From: Takakia lepidozioides
Taxonomy: Eukaryota; Streptophyta; Takakiopsida; Takakiales; Takakiaceae
Direction: 5' to 3'
Length of the DNA stretch: 64,000 nucleotides
Assembly (NCBI GenBank): GCA_030704615.1
Contig: CM060731.1
Span: 58,260,756 to 58,324,755 of the forward strand
The notes below the pieces were generated by a model. The model had not been told where the DNA came from and did not search any database. It saw nothing but the letters and a program-made list of their open reading frames with translations. A program made the translations under genes and the position numbers. This document shows, in pieces, positions 54,478 to 64,000 of this stretch (position 1 is its first letter; each line of letters opens with the position of its first letter).

Positions 54478-56019
54478 CTAGATGTTCCCCACAATGTGTC
54501 GTTTCAATACATGGAGAACGACGTCTGGTGAGCTGAGTTGTGGCAAATGACCCTCTGTTGGCATAACTTCAACAATAGTGGGGCCACCAAGCGAGTGGCG
54601 GAGATAATCTGCCACGACTACTGGGACTGCCAGATCCTGGCTACTCTGAATAATATGGCAAGGCACAATCACCTGCATTCCATCAATCCAAGAAGTAAAT
54701 CCCAAACCATTTTTCAAGGCAACTATCTCAGTCAGTACTTTGTAAGGTTTTTCAAGTAACTTGCACCACAAAGGTCTTGCACACCTCCGAAGAAATTGAA
54801 ATACACATACCCTGTGCAATCATCGAGTGAGGAGATGTGTTGATTCCAGAGTTAGTATGCATCATTCAGCCAACCGTGTTCAATCTAATTGAATTACAGT
54901 CTAGTGCTTAGGGAGGGGAGAAGTGAGGTATCTTCACAGCAAGACTGCAAGGTAAAAGGTGCATTCTGCAGACAACAGTGGCGTTCAGACAATATGCCCG
55001 GACTCATGAGGATTGGGTGCAGGATTCTCAAATACGAGATTAATGTTGATGACAATGGCCATCAACAGACAGACCTTGGTTCTCTGAGACACAGTCAAGG
55101 TATGCCTTACCATCCAAGGTCAGTTGGCACTAGAAAGGTGTGAGCAAATATATGTGTTCCAAATCTGAGCCGACAAGAATTCCATAAGTGCCATGTAAAC
55201 CTGTATTGGAACTGCAAGAAGTCAATCAAATAGGTCCAAAGCAAACATACCTGTGACAATATGCTGCGCAAATCACACTGGAAAATGGTCTTAGCTACAC
55301 TCAAAGCAATGTCAGGTCGAATGTTGAAGAGCGTTCTACTGAACTCCTGGACTGCCATGGATTCTAAGTCCGCTCCTACAGCAAGGGGTGCGAAGCCAGA
55401 CACCCAGGCCTTGAAATTGGATTGCATTGCTTCAAAGAGCTGGTTGAGATCTTCCTGCTCAAAGCCCCCGAAGTAGTCCACATCATTCAGATACCTGCAT
55501 GGTTTAAATACCCAGTGTGTGATTACCTCTAGAGTGCAGGCGGACCAAAGAGACTATACATGGGGGAAGCACTGACTTTCAAACTCCTTTGTAAGAATCT
55601 CACTGGACTGAATCTCACAGGGTGCATACGAACCTTGGGGAGCCAGAGATCATCACAATTTTGGAGAAGAGAGAAGGCCGCTCGATCGATGCCAGACAGC
55701 CGACCATACCCGATACAGAATGCCCAACATAGATACATTTATCAATTTGAAGCTCATCTAGGATCGCCAGCAAGTCGTCAGCATATCCATGCAATGTCGA
55801 GTATCTGGGAAAGCTGAAGTAATCAGGATTGGTGGTTCCAGCACCCATAGTATCAAAAAGAATGACACGGTACTCATCGATGAGACTCGGTAGAATATGC
55901 TTCCACGCGGATTGATCAGTGCCGAACCCATGGCCCAAGACCACCAAGTCCTCACCCAAGCCAACTACACGCACATTGTGAGCCTCAAGGAGGGTTGGGA
56001 GCTGAAGGAGCTGAGACAT
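54478..56019 (-). CDS. KAI2: KAI2 (karrikin/butenolide receptor) alpha/beta-hydrolase
   Basis: Three exons, 55634-56019, 55251-55494 and 54478-54672, give 825 bases including the stop, that is 274 residues (family about 270). Nucleus/cytosol receptor that hydrolyses a butenolide ligand and signals with the F-box protein MAX2. Motifs: [33 protein letters not shown] (nucleophile Ser101), [12 protein letters not shown] (Asp223) and [11 protein letters not shown] (His252); lid region [19 protein letters not shown]. All three catalytic residues are present and all splice phases agree. Residue after the nucleophile pair is Gly where flowering-plant KAI2 has Ala (GHSVSG versus GHSVSA). Closer to KAI2 than to D14 in the [11 protein letters not shown] and [10 protein letters not shown] blocks. 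Ligand preference cannot be read from sequence. Confidence 0.93.
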
Positions 56020-58779
56020 GTCACACCCTGACTGTGCTGACGTCTAGGTTGCCTGCTCAGAATTTTGCATCTGACTGTCTGCCTGTCTTTCCCTGTGCAG
56101 CAACTCTAAAACCACAATCCTGTGCCAACCACTAAAAGTGAGACAGAGGAGGATCGTGGAAATATGTCTGCAGCTCATTAACAACCAATAGTCACAGATA
56201 AATTTTTCACAACAGTGCAAGACGAACCGAGACTTGAAAAATGCATGCAAACTGTACTTAACACAACATTCCTCACAGAACCACCTTCATACTAGCTCAG
56301 AGATCAGAGGAAGAGCTTTTGCTCAACTCATGTAGACCACTTTGTAGACTATCCTCTTCGCCAACGGGTGATCATCCCCCCTCTCCCAAATCACCCTAAT
56401 AATCATTCAATGTGGTAATGTGTATCCCACTCCATCTTCATATGTGTACCTCTAGTTACTTGATATTTGTATATATACTCTGGTTGCAGATACAATCTCT
56501 CATGCCGCTGATCCAGAACACCATTCCATCATTGAAGACGATAGTGACACGAGGGATATAACAAACTTTCAATATCACCCTACTGTGCTCCCGGGTCCCA
56601 AAGCAACTCGGCGAACAAAACTTCTCGATTTACCGACAGACACTACCTATACAAAATCGTAGAGGAGCTCGAGATTGAAGCCCGAGCTTAACCTTGAAAC
56701 GCATGAATATACGTATTGGGTGCGGATTTCCCACAATCCTACTTGCTCGAGAAACCCATTGTATATAAGTAGAGATTGGTTGTGAACACCAACAATCCCT
56801 TCTATACTGTTTCTGAAAGATAATTGCACGGAAGGAATACTGGAAGACCTCCATAGAATCTGATACATGTACACTGAGCAATTACACTCTACTCACACCC
56901 CCACTCCCCCACGACCATCGCATCTTGTGCCCTCCCGCAGTTCGTTCCAAAAGGTGCCTACGGACAGAGTGAGGGTCCCGACTCAACCAACACAGACAGC
57001 CAGAGACCAAAACAACCCGACAGTCACAATGGGAAGGGAGAGAAAGAAAGAGAGAGCGAGAGAGTCTGGTTTCACGAAAACTCAGCTTACCAGCACAGAT
57101 TTGGTTGTGGAAGCTCCCGTGCTCACTACCACCATATCCACCAGCAACACCAGCACCAAAACATTCAACGAGGAGACAGAGATTGCGCGATAAGAGGGAC
57201 GCTGAGAAGGATGGAGAGCAGTGTTGACAATACACAGAGATTGCTGTGCTGGATATTTTGTTGCTATGGCCCACACTTCTTATCTCATACACATTTACGA
57301 CAGAGAGGACCCACCCACTTGTCCCTGACAGACTTGTTTCTTGTGTTCACTCACACTGCCAGTATCTTTGCACACTTGAGTACTCATTATGTCTGCAAAT
57401 CTCAGTCTGCAAAAGTTTGTGGCAGAGAGAGAAACATGAGGGAGAGATGATTGGACCAAAGCACTGTCACCATGCATGAGACTTGACCCATTCTGCTTTC
57501 AGTAATTCATATTGATCAACAGAGTTGAAACTTACAATATACAGAACTTGATACAATTTGTCAAAAAGCCTCGACTAGCTTGTGCATAGGCAAGGCCATA
57601 AGTGTCCATCAAAGCTGATGTAAAATCGCACAACAGACACAGTCATCAAGGGCTAGTCAATCCATCTTAATCGACTTTATGTCACCGTACACGGGTCTGC
57701 AGTAAGGGATGAGGTAACATGCTGGGTTTCACCATGCAAAAAAGGTTGCCTCCTTTGGAGGAAAACAAAACCGCATTCAACCAGTCCAGTCTGGTGTCGT
57801 AGTGCTGTTCCAACTGAATATAAGGTCTCTCTCTCCCTTACAAGTCGGTGAGACCCAACACCGAGAAAGCCGCCAAATCATAAAGCTCTTGCTGGAAGGT
57901 TGGTTAACTTCCACAAATATACACTTCGAAGTGCAGTGCTAAAACAGCAGTGAAATGAGCAGAGTGTTCCATTTTCACTACGAATCTGGTGGCCCCATCC
58001 TGTGATCTCTAAGGACCCGCTCCACGTTGCATCACGCCATGTGTCTTGTTACATATACGCACCCACCTCAATCGCTACTATACAAGTAGTGAGTCATACA
58101 AAAGCTCCCCTACCCTACGGCTGCACCACCTTCTGTGCTATTATTGAAATCTTCTGAAGGCTACAAGTCGTCGGAAACGGTCAGACAAAAGCTAGCGCTG
58201 TTGTTGCCGATAGTCTGGTCGGTGAGGAGGAGATGGGGGCTGGAAGCCGGAGTGAGACGCACGTGCATAAGCCCCATCAATATCCACGTACTGTGCTGTT
58301 GGCTGACATTTTCAAACAAATTCACACGCATGAAGATGTATATATGAGCCACTCACTCCAAGTTCAGGTGTACATACATCAACTGATATTAGAATCCCAT
58401 CCTACATCCAAACTAAATCAGTACTAAAAATTACTTGTAACAACACCTATCCAAAGTTATTATCGAAAGATTGCACAACCTCACTAGATTGTTTCTTATG
58501 GTGCTAAACAAGCACAATACCTCTGCCAGACTGGTAGTCCTAGCATCCATGCTGTCCATAATAAGGACGACTAAGAACCAGGAACACACCTGTCCCATGT
58601 ATGTTGGTCCAGAATACGCAGCAGCTTGTGGGACAGCTGCATTCATGACTCTGCAATCAACCAAGCCCCCATTGCCCAGCACTTGTCAGTTTAACTCAGT
58701 AACGAAGAGGATGTACATCTCCAATGGCCCACTAACAAGCACTAATTTGGCTGATTTCAGACTGATGGCAACTCAAGAA
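56020..58779. other. KAI2 upstream region and CDKC downstream region
   Basis: Frames up to 136 codons on either strand lack domains. A CT-rich stretch on the minus strand (57030-57065) and a TATATATA at about 56468-56476 fit promoter/leader sequence for the KAI2 gene, but no transcript start can be fixed. The right part should include the CDKC 3' UTR. Confidence 0.35.
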
Positions 58780-61700
58780 CTAATGACCAGCTATCAGCAT
58801 CCAAACGTACCCAAATTGTTGTCCACGGCCACCCATGGCATGACCCCGGGCCCCAACATATGGGACTTGAGAGTACCCAGTCCCGCCGCTGGAAGACCCA
58901 TAGCCACCACCTCCTCTTCCTGCAACCCCCATTCCTGGTGCCCCATATCCTCCTGGCTGCTGAGGCTGCTGTGGGGGCCCTCCGTAGCCACCACCTGGTG
59001 CCCGCTGATTGGGCGGGTAATTGCCACCTTGATTTGGTCCTCCATGTGGAGGACGTCCACCTCCTGGAATCCGACCTTGGTTGCCTGCTGGCCCCCTATT
59101 GTTGCTGTTGTTGTAGTGCTGACCAGCTGGACCATTCGTGTGAGATGGAGGCCCCAAGTTGTTGTGGGGAGGTTGATTGGGACCAGGGCGCAGTGCGGGC
59201 ATGTGTCCCCCACCCTGCTGGATGGGTGGTAGGCGAGCATGAGGCGCAGGGTGGTGCGTCTTTTGCCGCTTCGCTGCCTCCTCCTGTTGCTGCCGCTGTT
59301 GCTGCCGCTTCTTCTTGGTCTGAAACTCGTGTGACGCCTCATATTTGGGCAAGCTGCACACACACAACCAGCCATAGCAACACAGGAGGGAGGCAATTTA
59401 GTTATGATCATCAGCTACATGAGGTGTCCACATCATCAACTTCAGAGATAAAATGGCAGAATTGAAACTTTGGGGCAAACCCACAATAGGACTACACCCT
59501 GGTTTACAAATGGGCCAACAATCAAAATTTGAAGAGTTGACATGATGACTCTTGAAGGGGACAAGTTGCATGCTAGTGTGGACAAGCAAAACATGCTTGC
59601 AACGAGCTCTGATGGATTGTGACTCAAATATCAGGGCAATTGGCATTCCCCCTTGATACAAGACCCCCTGGCCAAACTAGTAACATAATTACTCGTACCA
59701 TCACCACTGCACAATTTAAGCTGTGGTCTCGATCTTAGTGGAGAGCCCAATATGTGACCATCCAAAGTGGCGGCCCATGGACAAATGAATCACCAACCTG
59801 CTTGGTGAGCAAGGGAACGGTTCTGTCCAGAAGTACTCAGCATCCAAAGCATCTTTGGCACAAATTCTCTGCAAAGCCAAACCATGAACAATCTGTCAAA
59901 CAACTCATGCCAGGTCTCAGATGGCTCTACCACATGAAAAGACAAGTACACTCAGACAAACTGCCAACAAAACTAGGAACGGTAACTTACCATAAGAACA
60001 TGCAAACAAATTCAGTCCACACTGTAGCTCAACACATCATTGTCTAGAACTACCCTAGGGGTATACACACTCACGGAGGCCTGCAGATAAAATCTGTAAC
60101 TCACTAAAAAAGAAATATTCCGGCTCCAGCTATGGAAAAGGGAGGGGGCATACATGGTTGGGGTCCAATGTCAGCATGCGCTCCAGAAGTTCAAGTGCGT
60201 GCCTGTCAAAACTGCCAAACAAAGAACACTGTGAACATTTGCTGCATACTCTCTACCCTAAATTTCTGAGACATGTCAACCCAAATCCTGTGGACATGAC
60301 AAGCTTATTTATTAGGATAGCGGATGTAAAACTGCGTTTTGATGCTTCTAAGTCTACATACGGTAAACAATTGAGTCTGTTAAGAGTCTGCAAGGGACTT
60401 ACAGGAGATGCAGACCCAAATCCAAGAGGGTAATTTTGTAAGGGCTTCAATACAGGATAATCACAGTTTAATTCCACTAGTTCATCTATGCTGTAAGGTA
60501 GCAAATTGTGAGTAAAAGAGGAATCTGGCAATAGATAAACAGGGCCTCAAGTACTGTACGATTAAAGCTGCTGCAGGTGTGATACACAACGATACAAAAT
60601 GAGCGTTCTTAGGCTGAATGAGCTTGGGGTGGGTCTACTGTACCTGCAGACTTGGGTTGGCTAGCTAAACGGGCAGGCCACCAAGCAAGTTAAGGAGCAA
60701 AAGGCTGTACTGAGAATCAGAGACATGGCTACTTTTTCCTGCACCCTCCAACTGATGAAATTAGCATAAAAAGGGTTATAGGAAAAAAGAATGGGCCATG
60801 TACTGTTTGAACACGTCCTTCACGCGTCGCTTCATTGGCCTCTCCGGCTTAAACTGATGGTAATACGGCAGCCTACTGACACCAGGCCAGTTCGCTTCAT
60901 CAGGAGACCCACACAATTCACAGATTTTGCTGAACTGCTCAGCCTGCAACCGTCACACAGGTTTGAGAGTCAGGATGTTCACTGATACACCCCACTCCTC
61001 CTTTTCTTTCCGCAAAAGCACAGTCTCAAATCACCTATATTTTTTGCATGAGTCTGTCAGGGGGATGGAGGAGGGGGTGAAAAATCTTGTTAAAATGGAT
61101 CCTTAATATTATCTTCCTCTGGCCATCTCTGCTCTTAGCCAACACAACTATTGTGTAACACACGTCACATGAGCACCATGGTGACTTTGAGTTGGACTCC
61201 CACAACCAGCTTCCATTTTGTATCCCATGGGGACTATGTCCTGAAGTGGATGCCAAACTCCAAGAAAAAAAGCATGCCTTTCTGTGTCTTAACCACGTGT
61301 GCAAACAATTACATGCATCCATAGCCCCACAAAATCTTGTTGAATTGTGCTTACGAGTTTACCAATGCAGCTCCCACCCTACACCTTTCACCAAAATTAA
61401 CTAAAGTTTGAAGTTCATAAGTAATTAGAAGGCACACTAACATCACTGTGTCTAGGCCTCAAAGATACGCACCTCATTTCTGCCAGGAAGAATGGGTTTG
61501 CCATGAAGCAGCTCTGCGAAGATACAGCCGACCGACCACATGTCTACCGCTGGAGTGTATCTTGTGGAACCCATCAGCAGCTCGGGAGGCCTGTGACCCA
61601 CTTCAACTCCAGTGATGATGCCATAGATCTACATCCATAGATTGAGTGCCAAAGTGCCTATGGAGAATGAAATTCAATCTTTGTAACTAGGGACACTTGG

Positions 61701-64000
61701 CCCTGCCCATGCACCACAGAAATATACTTCATAGTGAACTGTTGCTAGGGTCCTGAGAGGAGTGGCAACTAACATTAACTGTGGATGGTTTGCTACAGCT
61801 TGTGGGACTCTTGTGAGAGCCATGTCATATACAACTAAAAAGTTGTTCCCTCCAGATAGTACAGCTCGGAAAGACAGATGGCATCGGCAGACCATAGGTC
61901 ATAAATGCTTAGTTAGAGGCATAGCACCAACAGAGCCTGGTCTTCACTCGAACTATGAAACCATTGGACATTACTACAGCAGTTTAAAAGAGAGTGATGC
62001 TTCAAGCATCAGCTCAAAACCCACCTGTACCACAAGGTGATCACGCGATTTGTCAGCGGTTGGCCATTTTGGTCATTAGTAAAAGATCTCGCAAGTCCAA
62101 AATCAGCAAGCTTCAGGTTCCCATTGTTATCAATCAGCAAATTTGAGCCTGACCACCAAAAACAGTTCATGGCAGCTTGTCAGTTGCCATTGAAATAAAA
62201 TGGTTCCTGTGGAATGTGGTCTGCAGATAACATCAGCCAGTGCATCTTTTGTGTTGCTCAAAGCAGCACCTCAATAGCAACCAAACATCCATGCTTACCT
62301 CACCACATGATTCTCCACAATCGACAACATGTAAATGGAAAGAAGAAGCATCCAACAGATGGCCCACTGGTTAGGGCACAAGGCCGTCTACATGGTCGTG
62401 GGTTCAAAGGTCATAGGTTCATAGGTGCATGTTGGATGTCACCCATTATGGTCAACCGAGCTATAAAAGGGGGATAACTGGGTCACCGGTTATTTACTGT
62501 GTGGGTATCTGGCCACTTTTGAGTCCCTGGGGAAGGGTTAGGCAACCACATTGCCCTCGTTACGTTAGAAGGTGTCCACCTTCCAAACGGAAAGTAGTAG
62601 CCCTTCCAGATGAAATGACACCATAAGTTACATTTGCTTTGGCAACTCTCTCTCTCTCTCTGGAAAGAAGAGACCAACAGACGAACTTACCCTTGATGTC
62701 GCGATGAAGAACTTGGTTGACGTGGCAATAGTGAAGGCCTGTCAGCAATTGCCTCATATAACACTGCAACCCCTCAAATTTACACATAAGCTACATGAAA
62801 GTACAGGCTTAGGCAATGCTCCAAATACAAACTCTTCTCCTCTTTTCAGTCTTGAACTTACAATAACTCCAAGATGACAAGCCAGAAAAAAAAACCTTAA
62901 CTAGTGTTCTTCTCTTGCAATTTCTTTCTAATAACCCTAAGGGTCAAGCATTATGGAAGACAAACCTTTATTTGGGGTACAGAGAAACGCATCCCAGGTC
63001 GATCTGAGAGACCAGTCAAATCATGGTCCATGTACTCAAACACCATATATATTGAGCCTTTGAACTTATTTGCATCGCCTGCAGCATACCACAAAGAGAA
63101 TGTCAAGATCCTGCCAGAGTGAAGTCCACCTCTGAGAGAAAGCGCGTTCACTGATCAATCAAGAAATGGAGTTGTCAAAGTTTGACTGTGATTTCTGATA
63201 CCATACAATTACAATGCTACTAAATCAGTTATCCTACCTGGCTTTATTTGGTCTTCTTTCTCAGGTCCTGCCAGCACACAAAACCAAACGATGTCAGTGT
63301 CCAAAAGGGTTAATCCTGGGCCACAGCTAGGTCTCCAAACAGTAATAGAACATGGATTCAGGAGTTGAGTACAATTCTGAGGTCTGGATGTTGATTTGAT
63401 CATGGATGCAATAAACGCAGTGAGAACCTTTTGAAGTCACAATCTCCTTAAGCTTGATGACGTTAGCATGCTGCAATTTCTTCAATATCTTGATCTCTCG
63501 TATAGCTGTGATAGGAAACTGCATGTCCAAAAGCAAACCCAACAGTAGCACTTGCATATGAGCAACAATGTGAGAGTTAAAAATCCAACATCAAGTCTTG
63601 ACGATATTAAATTAATAGGTCAATTAAGATACAAAGCTAAGGCTCACCAGGAAGTTGGCCCTAGATGATTCTATCTAACAGTGTGCTGACACGTCTTATG
63701 AGTACAATCTAACAGTGTGCTGAAATTTACGCAAACATAATTCAGATCTGATTCCTAATTCGTGTTTCAAATGTTTGTTGAGAAGTGCTGCAAATTTCCC
63801 TGGGAAAGAATAACAAGAACAACTTCATCCGTATGAGGATGAAGCCAGACATACCCCTTCCTTCTCATTATCCATACGGACTTTCTTCAGAGCCACTACT
63901 TCCCCTGTTGCTTTCTCTCTTGCCATGTAAACTTGCCTGCACAACAAACACCAGTGCGTTATAATGAAAGAGCATATTAGTGTTGGCAACAGATACAGCC
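58780..64000 (-). CDS. CDKC: Cyclin-dependent kinase C (CDKC, CDK9-like), 5' end outside window
   Basis: Twelve exons read: 63855-63936 ([20 protein letters not shown], the ATP lysine), 63428-63518 ([15 protein letters not shown], the CDKC signature), 63238-63267, 62966-63078 ([14 protein letters not shown]), 62691-62763 (HRDIKG, catalytic loop), 62025-62148 ([18 protein letters not shown] activation loop), 61473-61590 ([20 protein letters not shown]), 60804-60943 ([17 protein letters not shown]), 60154-60211, 59798-59868 ([14 protein letters not shown]), 58780-59353. Phases agree at every join I checked. The last exon encodes [19 protein letters not shown] and a long Gly/Pro/Gln-rich tail, as in plant CDKCs. 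With cyclin T it forms P-TEFb and phosphorylates the RNA polymerase II tail in the nucleus. The final residues after GRGQQFGY are not conserved, so a further 3' exon is possible. The count of eleven listed segments may omit one small upstream exon beyond the window. Confidence 0.93.
62350..62665 (+). mobile_element. tRNA-derived SINE in a CDKC intron
   Basis: An RNA polymerase III A-box-like TGGTTAGGGCAC (62368-62379) and B-box-like GGTTCAAAGG (62401-62410) are spaced as in tRNA promoters. They are followed by about 230 bases and a (CT)n tail at about 62647-62661. It is antisense to CDKC, between the exons 62025-62148 and 62691-62763. Confidence 0.6.

Noticed and set aside
56860-57300. 136-codon minus-strand frame upstream of KAI2
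   Set aside because: Low-complexity CT/GA-rich sequence in the expected promoter/leader region with no conserved motif.
58471-59465. Plus-strand open frames of 200-250 codons
   Set aside because: They are the antisense of the Gly/Pro-rich CDKC C-terminal exon, whose codon bias leaves the opposite strand open.

Overview
The window is nuclear DNA of a land plant. Evidence: GT-AG split genes, an intact KAI2-type receptor and a CDKC kinase, a BAHD acyltransferase, a long intronless PLS-class PPR gene, plant Ty1/Copia elements with an initiator-tRNA-Met primer site, and exons of a 5-deazaflavin (FO) synthase. FO synthase genes are known mainly from algae and seed-free plants. Together with the PPR style, this makes a fern, lycophyte or bryophyte more likely than a seed plant. 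The lineage is inference; the plant assignment is firm. Nothing looks prokaryotic, and I see no CRISPR, operon or tRNA gene.

Layout. 75-4907 (+): C-terminal nine exons of an organelle-type peptide chain release factor 1, its introns filled with copies of an interspersed repeat (here called R1) and a LINE endonuclease relic. 6461-8287 (-): a methylesterase (MES/SABP2-like) alpha/beta-hydrolase pseudogene. 10110-14916 (+): a young Copia element (Copia-A) with a perfect 5-bp target duplication, inserted in a PPR relic. 15.6-16.7 kb: an unrecognised broken coding segment. 17097-19787 (+): a PPR gene with 303-bp internal modules, followed by the decayed remains of its E+/DYW tail to about 20.2 kb. 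20.8-23.0 kb: R1 3' end, a 5'-truncated LINE and another R1 copy. 23.1-25.9 kb: an MES exon relic, a duplicated promoter block and an intact BAHD acyltransferase gene (+). 26.69-31.47 kb: a LINE relic split by a second, older Copia element (Copia-B) that carries two internal inversions. 32208-32429 (+): MES exon 1 with a stop codon. 32.8-39 kb (-): unrecognised exons and a CACTA/EnSpm-like transposase. 41.9-50 kb (+): unrecognised exons, then partial exon sets of FO synthase, an ARK/KIN-U-type kinesin and possibly an AMP-binding enzyme. 50578-51685 (+): MES exons 2-4, intact, without an adjacent exon 1. 52.6-53.4 kb: a roughly 165-bp minisatellite. 54478-56019 (-): complete KAI2 gene. 58780-64000 (-): CDKC kinase gene, 5' end outside the window.

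Genes that look functional: release factor 1, the BAHD acyltransferase, KAI2 and CDKC, with the PPR gene open but truncated. They have unrelated roles (organelle translation, specialised acylation, karrikin/butenolide signalling, transcription elongation) and do not form a pathway. The rest is layered transposon and gene-fragment sediment. The most interesting structures are an MES gene whose exon 1 and exons 2-4 lie 18 kb apart in the same strand and phase, a Copia element whose 5' LTR and internal region each carry a roughly 370-bp inversion, and the run of same-strand fragments of unrelated genes at 44-51.7 kb.
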